A DNA stretch of 53,142 bases from Sphingomonas sp. Leaf10. GTDB taxonomy: Bacteria; Pseudomonadota; Alphaproteobacteria; Sphingomonadales; Sphingomonadaceae. Position 1 is the stretch's first letter. Every line of letters starts with the position of its first letter. A model generated the notes under the pieces. It saw only the letters and a program-made list of their open reading frames with translations, was not told the origin of the DNA and did no database searches. Position numbers and translations under genes: made by a program. The stretch lies in assembly GCF_001421245.1 (NCBI RefSeq), contig NZ_LMKE01000012.1, positions 105,713-158,854 on the forward strand. The letters run 5' to 3'. Below, in pieces: positions 17,670-27,700 of this stretch.

Positions 17670-18349
17670 AGCCCCTTCCTTCAGTTCAAATCGTCACGGG
17701 AGGAAATCTGGCTGCTAGAGCGGTTTCCGTTATCGCTGCGTGACGTCGAAGACCTGCTGTTCGAGCGTGGAATCGACATCTGCCATGAGACGGTGCGGAT
17801 GTGGTGGAACCGGTTCGGTCCGCTGTTTGCAGTTGATATCCTTCGCCAGCGCATGTCATGAATGCGCGGCTTTCGCCACTGGCGGTGACATCTCGACAAG
17901 ATGTACGTGAAGGTGAACGGCCAGGTGGTCTACCTTTGGCGAGCGGTCAATCACGAGGGCGAGATCCTCAAGAGCTACAGCACCAGGACCCGCGGCAGGG
18001 ACGCTGCGCTGACCTTCATGAAGAAGGCGCTCAGGCGTCGCGGCAAACCTCAAGCGATCACCACCGATGCCCTGCGTTCTACCGAGCGGCAATGAAGGAG
18101 CTTGGCAACGCCAATAAGCAGCAGATCGGCCGCTGGGCCAACAACAGGGTCGAGAACAGTCACCTGCCGTTCCAACGAAGAGAGCGTGCGATGCTGCGGT
18201 TCCGCCAGATGAAGACTCTGCAGAAGTTCGCCTCGGTCCATGCCAACGTCCACAACCACTTCAGTCTCGAACGCCATCTCACTGACCGCCAGATCTGCCG
18301 CAAACGACGCTCCGCCGCGCTGGCGGAGTGGCAGGTCCTCGCAAGCTGA
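17670..18349 (+). pseudogene. IS6-family transposase with two nonsense codons and one frameshift
   Basis: The product can be read from FKSSREEIWLLERFPLSLRD through the DDE domain (MYVKVNGQVVYLWRAVNHEG) to the C-terminus (RSAALAEWQVLAS). Two in-frame TGA codons interrupt it: at 17859 (usually Arg, before MRGFRHW) and at 17886-17888 (usually Trp of HWRWHLD). One base is missing near 18080 in the DGLRSYRAAM region, which shifts the last 90 codons. The C-terminal block NNRVENSHLPFQRRERAMLR is intact. It cannot encode an active enzyme. Confidence 0.85.
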
Positions 18350-18430
18350 CACCCTGCCCTCGGCGACCCACATTCACTGCGTAGAGCGCGGTTCGCAGCA
18401 AACTGACAGCACTAAAATTGCCGTAGTCGC
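17670..18430 (+). mobile_element. Decayed IS6-family insertion sequence, copy 1
   Basis: Contains a nearly full-length but broken transposase and, after it, an end-like sequence (GCGGTTCGCAGCAAACTGAC, 18386-18405). A similar sequence follows the second remnant near 31369. The left boundary is uncertain, possibly near 17590. Confidence 0.7.
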
Positions 18431-18469
18431 CATGATGACAGGCGCTGCCGACCAATTTAAGTGACTTAT

Positions 18470-21469
18470 TCAAATATCGATTGAGTATAAGGCATTGTGC
18501 GCCAAAATAAATAGGGTGCTTTTGTTTTTACCGCCGATGAGTAACTGGAGCGGACGTTCAGGCACGTCGATGCGTCGTATCTCACGACCTTCTTTATCAT
18601 AGACCCACACCTGTCCGTTAGCTACGTACAGTTCCCCGTTAGGCCCGCGCGCCACACTCTCGCCGCCTCGCGGTGCGACAACGCGAAGGTCGGCAAGTGC
18701 GCCATCGGACATAACCCGGCCGCTATAGGTCAAATTCTCTGATGCGTTGGTCAGGTACGCGCGCTCGCCGGTGCCTGCCGTTACTAGGCCGTAGCTGTCG
18801 AGCGTGTCGGACCAGCGCCAGCCCTGATGATCGTCCGGTCCCTGATTCCATACGCGGAACGCGGGGATTGCGACTGAACCGTCGGGCGACACATAGGCCT
18901 TACGCTTTGCCTCTCCGATCTTGTTCTTGAAGAAATCGGACAGCGGTGGATATTGATACGTCTTCTGGTCGATGCGATCAGCGAACTCACCATTCGCCCA
19001 AACATTGACCGGCAACGCGGTTGCGCTGCCAGCGCGCTGTGTCGTGGCCAGAATGGTCCGAACGTCGTCGGGTGCCGTGGGATCGATGCTGTAAACCGTG
19101 CCATCGCGGCCGGCGCCGGATAGCACGAGCAACCGTCCCGAGCGGTCGATCGTCAGGTTCACTGGGTCAAGCGTCGCTTGCGAAACGGTAGTCAGTCCTT
19201 CAGATGCTGACCACCCATGAATGCGCTGATGAAAGCGGTCGATGAAGTACAGCTTGCCCTTCGCATCGACTGTACCGCCTGCGATCGAGTAGAAGCCGTC
19301 AGCGAGCTTGGTTACGCCGACCGACGTTGGTACGCCGGTAGTCGTGGTCGGGCGCGGCGCGGCCTTTGGTACGTCCAGTTTTGCAAACTCCCGCTCGCGC
19401 ACTTCCTGACCGGCAGTCAGGTCTTTAATGGCGTTTTCGAACGGATATTTGCTCGCCCGTACAAACGTGCCGCATCCTTCTGTGTCGCAGTGTGCATAAG
19501 CGCTCTCGGCATTCACATGGACGTTTCGAAAGCGGATCTCACCTGAATTGATCAGTCGTACGGCGGTGTCCATCGGCTTTGCAGTGCGTGTGACGCGATA
19601 ACCGTGGTAGTTGGCGAAAAGAATGTTGCGGCTGTTGTGGAATTCGGTGGACACAGCATACACGCCGTCGCGCACTTCTTGTTCGGTCTGGGGAGCCAGG
19701 AACTCCCAATTCTCGACGTTTCGCAGCACTATCTCGTTTTTGAAATGGTGTTCGGCCGACAGTTCGTAGACGTGACCCGGCGTTTTGGTGTCGCTGACAT
19801 AGAAGCCCGTCGAGGCGAGACCGTTTGGGGTCCAGATGGCATTGAAAGTCCCGCCGCCGCCGTCAGTTACCCAAATGCTGGCCTGTTGCCCGTCCCAGCG
19901 CGCTTCCGGGTCGATCCCGCCGCCGCTTGCCTTACCCTTGTTGTAAATGACGGGGCCATGAATGCGGACGTCGTTGATCATCGATCGTTCGCCCGCGCGC
20001 CAGATAATGTTGGACGCGCGCGGGTTCACGCCGCCCGCGTAGAGACCCAAACCATAAATGATCGCGGCGCCGCCTTTGGCGCTCTCGACCATCGCCTTCG
20101 CATTACCAACCCCGCCGAAACGTGATGCGTTGTCAGGGAGGTAGAGCTGCGTTTGGTTCGGGTGGAGTGATATCAGCACACTGTCGGGGCGGAGTTTGAG
20201 CGTATCCGAGATGCGATAACGACCAGTTGGAAGATAGACGACTCGATGGCCGTTGACTGCGCGTTGCAGGGCAGCCGTGTCGTCGGTCTCGTCGTCACCC
20301 TTTGCCCCCAGCGCACGGGCGTTGGCCCATTCGCTAACCGGCGGCAGCAGTGGCAGCGCGGGCGCAACGCGCGCCGGCGCTGCGGTAAGCGGCGTCATGG
20401 TAATGTCGGTTGCGGTCGTGCCCATCTCGCCGATACGCGGGACCTTCAGTCCGTGTGAGAAGTCGGCGACGCGCCACGACGTCCCTTGCCCTCTTATGGT
20501 GCGCCCGCTCTCGCGAAATTGGGCGAAGACCGGCGTGTTGATGCCGACCGCATTGTCGAACCCGACCTGGGTAAAAACGCTCTGTTCGCTGGAGATAACA
20601 ACGCCTGCGCGGCTGACATTCTCAAACCGGACATTCTTACCCCATAGCGAGTCCGAATAGCCACGATCGATCTCGATCCCGACCGGAGTATCGCGGATTA
20701 TGGTGTTGACCAGTGTCAGGTCGACTTCATGCTCGCGGATCGCGGCGTCGCGCTGGCCGGAAAACTCCGAATCGATAAGTGTGAACTGCCATGCCGGCGA
20801 CGTTTTTTCGGTGACGATACCGTAGCGGCCGCCGAAGAAACGTAAATTGTCGGCTTCATTGCCCGCCTGATAAATACCTGCAAAGCCCGAGCCGAGACGG
20901 AAGTCGATGTGGCGCAGAAAACCATGCTGCGCGACGCGAAAGCGCACTGCAACGGCTCCGGCATTGCCCTTGCCGATTTCAAAATCGACATTCGCCAGCG
21001 CCGAGTAGAAGGTAGTCGAGGTTGCATCGAACACCGCGTCGTTGGCGGGCACGCTGGTAGGCGGCGGCACCGGGGGCTTGCCCGCGCGATACTGATCCTC
21101 ACCGGTAAAGCTTAGCATCGCGCCAATACCCGACGCGTAGCCCGGCGTATTGTCAGCGAGGATCAAGGTGGGGCGTGTCGGCCCTACGCCAAACAGCCGC
21201 ACGCCCGAACGCAGGAATATGGTGCGCGAAATGCGGTACCGACCGGAGGGCAGGAACACGACTCCTCCACCGCCGCTTTGGCGGTCGGCGGCAACCGAAT
21301 CGATCGCACGCTGGATCGCGGCGGTATCGTCGGCGCGTCCGTCGCCGACGCCCCGGACCGTCGCGGCGCGGGGGTCGTCGGGCGCGCTCAAAAAAACCGA
21401 CGACGATTGCGCGGCGGCAGGAATGGGGGCGACCAAGGTCGCAGCGAACAGCAGGCCGTGCACCTTCAT
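18470..21469 (-). CDS. Exported tandem beta-helix (GH55/pectate-lyase-3-like) enzyme with C-terminal beta-propeller, paralogue 1
   Basis: 999 residues from the ATG at 21469 (GGAG 8 bases upstream); it begins with a Sec signal (LLFAATLVAPIPAAAQ). The two N-terminal pectate_lyase_3 beta-helix lobes start with matching blocks: GVGDGRADDTAAIQRAID with GGVVFLPSGRYRIS (about 50-95), and GAKGDDETDDTAALQRAV with VVYLPTGRYRIS (about 385-425). A tandem of two such lobes is typical of GH55 exo-glucanases, but activity cannot be read from sequence. From about 720 a propeller of the SMP-30/NHL kind follows (GGTVDAKGKLYFIDRFHQRI). It is about half identical to the product of 24778-27849. The HTH gene lies 63 bp upstream on the same strand. 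It is probably periplasmic. Confidence 0.8.
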   Translation of the reverse strand: MKVHGLLFAATLVAPIPAAAQSSSVFLSAPDDPRAATVRGVGDGRADDTAAIQRAIDSVAADRQSGGGGVVFLPSGRYRISRTIFLRSGVRLFGVGPTRPTLILADNTPGYASGIGAMLSFTGEDQYRAGKPPVPPPTSVPANDAVFDATSTTFYSALANVDFEIGKGNAGAVAVRFRVAQHGFLRHIDFRLGSGFAGIYQAGNEADNLRFFGGRYGIVTEKTSPAWQFTLIDSEFSGQRDAAIREHEVDLTLVNTIIRDTPVGIEIDRGYSDSLWGKNVRFENVSRAGVVISSEQSVFTQVGFDNAVGINTPVFAQFRESGRTIRGQGTSWRVADFSHGLKVPRIGEMGTTATDITMTPLTAAPARVAPALPLLPPVSEWANARALGAKGDDETDDTAALQRAVNGHRVVYLPTGRYRISDTLKLRPDSVLISLHPNQTQLYLPDNASRFGGVGNAKAMVESAKGGAAIIYGLGLYAGGVNPRASNIIWRAGERSMINDVRIHGPVIYNKGKASGGGIDPEARWDGQQASIWVTDGGGGTFNAIWTPNGLASTGFYVSDTKTPGHVYELSAEHHFKNEIVLRNVENWEFLAPQTEQEVRDGVYAVSTEFHNSRNILFANYHGYRVTRTAKPMDTAVRLINSGEIRFRNVHVNAESAYAHCDTEGCGTFVRASKYPFENAIKDLTAGQEVREREFAKLDVPKAAPRPTTTTGVPTSVGVTKLADGFYSIAGGTVDAKGKLYFIDRFHQRIHGWSASEGLTTVSQATLDPVNLTIDRSGRLLVLSGAGRDGTVYSIDPTAPDDVRTILATTQRAGSATALPVNVWANGEFADRIDQKTYQYPPLSDFFKNKIGEAKRKAYVSPDGSVAIPAFRVWNQGPDDHQGWRWSDTLDSYGLVTAGTGERAYLTNASENLTYSGRVMSDGALADLRVVAPRGGESVARGPNGELYVANGQVWVYDKEGREIRRIDVPERPLQLLIGGKNKSTLFILAHNALYSIDI

Positions 21470-21532
21470 AAGGAGGCTCCGTTTTTTGAAAAAAGCCTGG
21501 GGCAAGGCTCAACCGCACGTGCCCCAGAAAGA

Positions 21533-21790
21533 TCAGGCGATGTCTGGCACTAGCGACTGCGCGGCGATCGCGACCTGGGTCCGATTCTGAACGTTCAGCT
21601 TGCGCATGAGCGCGGTCATATGCGCTTTGACCGTCGCCTCTGCGATCCCAAGGTCATGCGCGATCTGCTTGTTGAACTGCCCCGAACGGACGCCGTGGAG
21701 CACCCTTGCCTGAGTCGGTGTGAGTCGGACCTGCATGCTCATGTCGCGTGCTGACGGTTCTGCGGTTGCGAGCGCTACCATTGCTGCCAT
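21533..21790 (-). CDS. Stand-alone LuxR-type HTH protein
   Basis: 85 residues from the ATG at 21790 (GAGAGAGGG, 7-base spacer); ATG 21817 is an alternative. It is almost only a GerE HTH: RLTPTQARVLHGVRSGQFNK, then DLGIAEATVKAHMTALMRKL. No receiver or ligand domain is encoded upstream in frame, so it is either a minimal single-domain regulator or a response-regulator remnant. It precedes the beta-helix enzyme gene on the same strand by 63 bp and is divergent from the gntP-like gene, which suggests local control. Confidence 0.7.
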   Translation of the reverse strand: MAAMVALATAEPSARDMSMQVRLTPTQARVLHGVRSGQFNKQIAHDLGIAEATVKAHMTALMRKLNVQNRTQVAIAAQSLVPDIA

Positions 21791-21939
21791 CTCAATGCCC
21801 TCTCTCTCCCTCGTCATACGGATCTGACGCGAGCTCGATGCTACCGGACGATCCTGCCATCCCGTTTCAGTTGATCCGAAATCGGTTGGACAGGTTTGAG
21901 TATGTCTGACTATAACCCTCTTATTCAAGAAGTTTTTTC

Positions 21940-21957
21940 GATCAAATTGTTTTGATC
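21940..21957. promoter_or_regulatory. Operator-like dyad upstream of the GntP permease gene
   Basis: GATCAAA-TTGT-TTTGATC is a perfect 7+7 inverted repeat 77 bp upstream of the permease start. GTTGGACA occurs beside it (21959-21966) and again at 21885-21892. A FadR/GntR-type regulator is encoded two genes downstream and is the obvious candidate to bind. Confidence 0.45.
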
Positions 21958-22033
21958 TGTTGGACAACTCGCACGATAGCGAGTGCCATAGGGAGGGTGT
22001 GATGACGCAGCATAGCATGCGTGGAGGGGCGGA

Positions 22034-23386
22034 ATGACAGGCGGTGACGATCTGCGACTGGCAGTAGCGGCGATCGCCGGTATCGCGCTGGCGATCATAC
22101 TAATCGTGCGCGGACGGCTGCACCCGTTCATCGGACTGTTGTGCGGTGCCTTTGCCGTTGGCCTGTTCGCCGGGCTGCCGCTGATCGACACGGCCAAAGC
22201 GGTGCAAAAGGGCGTTGGCGACATCATCGGTGGCACCGGCTTGGTTGTCGCGCTCGGGCTGTCGCTAGGCGCGATGCTGCATTTATCGGGCGCGGCGTCG
22301 GCATTGGCGACCAGCGCGTTGCGCCTCACCGGCGCGCGTGCGGCACCTTGGGCAACGCTTGGCATTGCCATCGTCATCGGTCTGCCGCTGTTTTTCGAAA
22401 CAGGCCTTGTCCTGCTTTTGCCGATTGTGGTCGCCGCTGCCAAGGAATTGGCGATCGGTGTGACGGAGGAAGAACGCGATGCGGCAAAGCTGCGGCTCAT
22501 CATGCCTGCGCTCGCCGGGCTGGGCGTCGTCCACGCACTCGTACCCCCGCATCCGGGGCCGCTGCTGGCGGTCGAGGCGCTGGGTGCCAATCTCGGCCTC
22601 ACCATGTTCTATGGCGTCGCGATCGCTATACCGATCGCGATCCTCGCCGGCCCCGTGCTAGCCCACTTCGTCACTCCGGGCATCCGGCTAACCGAGCCGG
22701 TGCTGAGCGATCCGGTGACCGATCTGATCAAGCCGTCACGCGCCAGCGCGCTGTTCATCGTACTGTTGCCGATCGCACTGATCGCCAGCGGTGAACTGGC
22801 AAAGCTGGTCCCGGCGCTGAAGGATTCGACAATTTTTGCGGCGGCGGCGAACCCGGTGCTAGCGCTGCTAGTCGCCAACCTCGTCGCGCTGCCGGTGCTG
22901 TTCGGCCGGCGATTGAGCGAGGCTCCGATTCAGGAATCGATCTGGCACGAAACGATGGGTGCGGCGGGCGCGATCCTCTTGGCGATCGGTGCGGGCGGGG
23001 CGCTGAAACAGGTGCTGGTCAGCGCCGGCCTGTCCGACCTGTTGGCGCGGCTGGTGCTGATGTACCCGATCTCGCCGCTGCTGCTCGGCTGGCTTGTCGC
23101 GGTCGGAATCCGACTGGCCGCTGGCTCTGCGACCGTCGCGACGATCACCGCAGTGGGCGTGATGCCCGGCGTCGTGGCGGCGTCGGGGGCGTCACCTGAG
23201 CTGGTCGTGCTGGCGATCGGCGCAGGATCGGTGTTCTTCAGCCATGTCAACGATCCGGGCTTCTGGCTGGTAAAGGGGTATATGGGGACTAGTACAGCCG
23301 ATACCTTCCGCACTTGGTCACTTCTGGAAACGGTGATTTCGGTCGCCGGCCTGATAATGGTTGCCGGTTTGAGCTACATCATCTGA
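22034..23386 (+). CDS. gntP: GntP-family gluconate/sugar-acid permease
   Basis: 450 residues, about a dozen membrane segments. Family landmarks: GRLHPFIGLLCGAFAVGLFA, GDIIGGTGLVVALGLSLGAM, GLPLFFETGLVLLLPI and, near the C-terminus, FFSHVNDPGFWLVKGYMG. GGAGGGG (22023-22029) precedes the start. GntP transporters import gluconate and similar aldonates with protons. It heads an operon with the GntR-type regulator 23 bp downstream, and gluconokinase follows convergently, so gluconate or a close relative is the likely substrate. Confidence 0.9.
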   Translation: MTGGDDLRLAVAAIAGIALAIILIVRGRLHPFIGLLCGAFAVGLFAGLPLIDTAKAVQKGVGDIIGGTGLVVALGLSLGAMLHLSGAASALATSALRLTGARAAPWATLGIAIVIGLPLFFETGLVLLLPIVVAAAKELAIGVTEEERDAAKLRLIMPALAGLGVVHALVPPHPGPLLAVEALGANLGLTMFYGVAIAIPIAILAGPVLAHFVTPGIRLTEPVLSDPVTDLIKPSRASALFIVLLPIALIASGELAKLVPALKDSTIFAAAANPVLALLVANLVALPVLFGRRLSEAPIQESIWHETMGAAGAILLAIGAGGALKQVLVSAGLSDLLARLVLMYPISPLLLGWLVAVGIRLAAGSATVATITAVGVMPGVVAASGASPELVVLAIGAGSVFFSHVNDPGFWLVKGYMGTSTADTFRTWSLLETVISVAGLIMVAGLSYII

Positions 23387-23409
23387 TCGAGAGCAGACGA
23401 GGGACAACC

Positions 23410-24087
23410 GTGACGGGGGAAAGACTGGCGGACCGTGCATATACGGCGATCGTCCGCATCATCGACGAGGACGACCTTGCTCCCGGCGATCGGCTGCCAT
23501 CCGAGGCACGGCTGGCCGAGATGTTCGGCATGTCGCGCACCATCGTGCGCGAGGCGCTGGTCCGCCTCGCCGCCGATGGTATAACCGAGGCGCGTCGCGG
23601 GGCGGGATCCTATGTGAAGCGGCGTCCGTCCGAGCGACTGGGCGCGCACGTTCCACTCGATGGTTTGGCTGCGACGCTTGGCACATATGAAGTGCGCTTC
23701 GTGGTCGAGGCAGAGGCAGCACGCCTAGCGGCACAGCGACGCTCGCACCATGACCTCGAACGCATCGAGAAGCGGTTGGCGGCGCTGCGTGGCGCTCTGC
23801 TGTCGAGTGCGCCGGCGCATGAAGAGGACTGGCAGCTCCACCGCGCCATTTCGGAGGCGACGGGCAATGACGCCTTCGTCGCGATTTTCGACCAGTTGCA
23901 GGATGGCGTGATGCGCATTTTACGCGCCGGCGTCGACATTTCCCGCGCCCGCCCACCACAAGTGATCGAGGCGATGATGGAAGAACATGACGCGATCGTC
24001 GACGCGATCCGTACCCAGGACGGCGACGGCGCCGCGCTGGCGATGCGCTGGCATTTGTCGCAGGGACGCAAGCGGTTGATGCCTTAG
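23410..24087 (+). CDS. FadR-subfamily GntR transcriptional regulator
   Basis: 225 residues from the GTG at 23410 (GAGGG, 6 bases upstream); the frame extends back to 23314 inside the permease gene but lacks a site. N-terminal winged HTH: LPSEARLAEMFGMSRTIVRE, then GITEARRGAGSYV. The C-terminal FCD ligand domain (about 90-215) is all-helical and has the metal-site type histidines (WQLHRAISEATGN; EHDAIVDAI). These proteins repress sugar-acid operons until the acid or its product binds. Its stop overlaps the gluconokinase stop by two bases on opposite strands (TTAG). Confidence 0.9.
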   Translation: MTGERLADRAYTAIVRIIDEDDLAPGDRLPSEARLAEMFGMSRTIVREALVRLAADGITEARRGAGSYVKRRPSERLGAHVPLDGLAATLGTYEVRFVVEAEAARLAAQRRSHHDLERIEKRLAALRGALLSSAPAHEEDWQLHRAISEATGNDAFVAIFDQLQDGVMRILRAGVDISRARPPQVIEAMMEEHDAIVDAIRTQDGDGAALAMRWHLSQGRKRLMP

Positions 24088-24584
24088 ACCGCGGTCCTGT
24101 TAACGGCGCGATCGAGAACCGCGTCGCGCAAACGGGTGATTGACCACGAACAGGGCAACACCACGGCATTCTCGTCAGCCGCGGGACGTTCGAGCGTAGC
24201 GAGCTGGCTGTCGAGCAGGCTAGGGGGCATATAATGCCCCCTGCGCCGGCTAAGCCGCTCAGCGAACGCCGCACGATCGCCATCGAGCAGTATGAACATC
24301 AGCGGCACACCAGCCGCCTGTTCTAGTCGCTCCCGATAGCTGCGCTTCAGCGCCGAACAGGCGGCAACCGCGATCCCATCGCTCCGTACCGCTTCACCGA
24401 TTGCCGCGCCAAGCCGATCGAGCCACGGCCAGCGGTCCAGGTCATTGAGTGGATGGCCCGCCCGCATCTTTGCGACATTAGCTTCGCCGTGAAACGAATC
24501 TCCTTCGAACCCGACGCATCCCAGCGCTTTGCCAAGGTGGCGCATCAACGTCGATTTCCCACATCCGCAAACGCCCATCACCAC
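24084..24584 (-). CDS. gntK: Gluconokinase
   Basis: 166 residues. P-loop MGVCGCGKST at the N-terminus (GxxxxGKS/T), then FEGDSFHGEANVAKMRAGHP and NDLDRWPWLDRL, the GntK substrate region, and SALKRSYRERL and RRGHYMPPSLLDSQLATLE further on. The pattern and length match GntK enzymes, which phosphorylate D-gluconate to 6-phosphogluconate in the cytoplasm with ATP. The start is a GTG at 24584; the N-terminus is slightly short and no clear ribosome-binding site is visible. It is convergent with and overlaps the regulator gene. Confidence 0.9.
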   Translation of the reverse strand: MVMGVCGCGKSTLMRHLGKALGCVGFEGDSFHGEANVAKMRAGHPLNDLDRWPWLDRLGAAIGEAVRSDGIAVAACSALKRSYRERLEQAAGVPLMFILLDGDRAAFAERLSRRRGHYMPPSLLDSQLATLERPAADENAVVLPCSWSITRLRDAVLDRAVNRTAV

Positions 24585-24698
24585 GATGGCGCAGCGCGGC
24601 AGGGCGGTAATGATCGAACGCGGTGGCAGCAGATTCTTCCTTTTTCCAAGCCGGTCGGGGTCCTTCGTAGGTGTTGCCTGTTCCGGCAGGCGCTGACC

Positions 24699-24718
24699 AC
24701 CGCGACCTTGGTCGCGGT
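24699..24718. promoter_or_regulatory. 20-bp inverted repeat in the leader of the second beta-helix enzyme
   Basis: ACCGCGACCTTGGTCGCGGT: perfect 9-bp arms around TT, 60 bp upstream of the ATG at 24778. A second stem GCCTG / CAGGC sits just before it at about 24676-24691. Operator or leader structure; which is not decidable here. Confidence 0.35.
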
Positions 24719-24777
24719 CACGCGGATAACCGGTCGTGCTAAAGGACGGCGGTTACATGGTGGTGAAGGATGTTTCG

Positions 24778-27700
24778 ATGGGCAGAGTTGCAATCTCGAT
24801 CTGGAGCGGCCTGATGCTCGCCGCGTTGCCCGTCGGTGCCGCCGCTGCACAGTCGGCGCGGGGGCAATCGGTGTTTCAAACAGCGCCGGACGACCCCCGA
24901 GCAATTACGGTCAGGGCAACTGGCAATGGCATCGCCGACGACAGCGCGGCGCTGCAGCAGGCACTCGACGCTGCGTCGTTGAAGCCGGGCGGCGGGATCG
25001 TGTTCCTACCCCCGGGACGATACCGCATTACCCGTACCCTCTTCATCTGGCCGGGCGTGCGCTTGTTTGGCGTTGGTCGCACCCGGCCGGTGCTGACGCT
25101 TTTAGCGAACACGCTCGGCTTCCAGCGCGGCGTCAGGACGATGGTGCTGTTTGCCGGTAACAACCCGCGTGGGATAACGCTCGACAATTGGGGCAATCCG
25201 GTCAAGGGCGCGCCGACCGTCCCGGTGCCGCCGCCGAACAGCGTGCCGTTCGACGCGAGCATCGCCGACGCCAATTCGGGCACCTTCTATTCCGCGCTGT
25301 CGAACGTCGATTTCGAGATCGGTGAGGGCAATCCGGCGGCTACGGCCGTACGCCAGCATACCGCTCAGCACACCTATCTAGCCCATATCGACTTCCGCCT
25401 CGGTTCGGCGTTGGCGGGCGTGTACCAGGTCGGCAATCTTGGCATGGACCTCCATTTCTTTGGCGGGCGTTATGGCATCCTCGCCGAAAAGACGTCGCCA
25501 GCGTGGCAGTACACCCTTCTGGATTCGACCTTCGACAGGCAGCGCGACGCCGCGATCCGTGAACACGACGCGAGCTTCACCCTCGTCAACACGGTGATTC
25601 GCAACACGCCCGTAGGGATCGATATCGATCGTGGGCATAGCGACCGGTTATGGGGCAGCGACGTCCGGTTCGAGAATGTGAGCCAAGCCGGCGTCTTCAT
25701 TAGCAACGAAGGCAGCGTCTTTACCCAGATCGGCTTCGCTGACGCACTCGCCAGCAGCACGCCGACCTTTGCGCGTTTCCGCGACAGCGGGCGGACAGTG
25801 GTCGGCAAGGGGCCAAGCTATCGCGTGAACGAGTTCACCTATGGACTAACCCTCGGCGGCCTGAACCAGCCCGGAACTTATGAGACCCGTTTCAACGCTG
25901 CTGCCGTCACCAACCTGCCTAAACGTCGAGACCCAGCGATCCGCGCGCTGCCGCCGGTGTCGGATTGGGTCGACGTACGGACTCTCGGGGTGAACGGCGA
26001 TAACATGGCCGACGATACGCAGGCGATCCAGCGCGCGATCAACCGGCACCGCGTGCTGTACTTCCCCGCCGGCTTTTACCGTGTCACCGACACGTTGAAG
26101 CTGCGCCCCGACAGCGTTCTAATCGGGCTGCACCCTGGCATGACCCAGATCGTACTGCCCGACGACTTGCCCAATTACCGCGGCGTGGGATCGCCCAAAG
26201 CCCTGATCGAAAGCGCCAAGGGCGGCGATGCGATCGTCAGCGGCTTGGGGCTATTTACCGGCGGCGTCAATCCGCGTGCCACGGCACTGCTGTGGCGGGC
26301 TGGCGAACGCTCGCTGGTTGACGATGTGAAGTTCCAGGGCGGACACGGCACCACCTTGGCCGATGGCACCCGGTTCGAACCGTACAATTCCAATCATACC
26401 GCCGATGCCGATGTGACGAAGCGGTGGGATGGACAGTTTTCGAGCCTGTGGGTCACCGACAATGGCGGTGGTACCTTCAACGGGTTGTGGACACCAAATA
26501 CCTATGCCTATGCCGGGCTCTATGTCTCTAACACGAGCACTCCCGGCTATGTGTACGAGATGTCGGCCGAGCATCATGCCCGCGCGGAAATCGTGCTGGA
26601 CAGCGTGCGCAACTGGAGCTTCTTCGCCCCCCAGACCGAGGAGGAAGCGGGCGAGAGCCGCAACGCCGTCGCACTGGAGGTCCGCAATTCGCGCAACATC
26701 CTGTTCGCCAACTTCCACGGCTACCGCGTCACCCGCTCGATCCAGCCCGCCCCATCGGCGGTGAAGCTGTACGGTTCGAGCAACATTCGTTTCCGCAACG
26801 TCCATGTGAACGCAGAGAGCGGTTTCGCGACCTGCGACGACAATGGCTGCGGTACCTATCTGCGGGCGAGCAAATATCCCTTTGCCAACGCACTGACAGA
26901 TGTGACGCGCGGCGGTGACGTGCGCGAGCGGGAGTTCGCGGTACTCGATATCAGCGATGCAACCAGCATGACGCCGGCCACCCAGTCGATAACACCGGTC
27001 ACGAAGCTGGCCGATGGCTTCTACTCGATCGGCGGCGCGGCAGTCGATCAAAGCGGGAAGCTATATTTCATCGACCGGATGTTCCAGCGCATCCACGGCT
27101 GGAGCGATACGGCGCGGCTGTCGGTCGTTGCCGACGCGCCGCTCAACGCGGTCAATTTAGCGGTCGACGCGTCCGGCGACTTGCTGGTCATGTCGTCGGA
27201 CGGACCGGGAACCACGGTCTATGCGATCGACCCGAAGAGTCCGAACGCAGTTCGCCCGATCGCGCCGACGGTCGCATCCAACGGATCGCGCGCCCGCGTC
27301 GCGGTGCCCGGCAGCTTCTGGAACAATGGTGAGTTTCGCGACCAGTACGACCCGGCGCACGACCGGTTCACGACGCTTCCCGAAATGTTCGCGCGTGATT
27401 TGGCCGCGCCCAAGTCGCGCGAATATGTCTCACCCGACGGCAGCCTGGTCCTGCCCGCCTACCGCGTGTGGCAGCAGGGACCGACCAACCATCTCGGCTG
27501 GCGCTTCTCCGACCTGCTCGACACTTACGGCTGGGTGACGGGCAAGGCCGGCGAGCGGATCCATGTCGTCAACGCGTCAGAGAACCGCACCTATACCGGG
27601 CTATTGGGATTGCGTGGGGTCATCAGCGACCTCAAACCCTTCGCCCCGCGTGGCGGGGAGAGCGTGGCGACCGGTCCCGATGGCCGTGTCTATATCGCGA

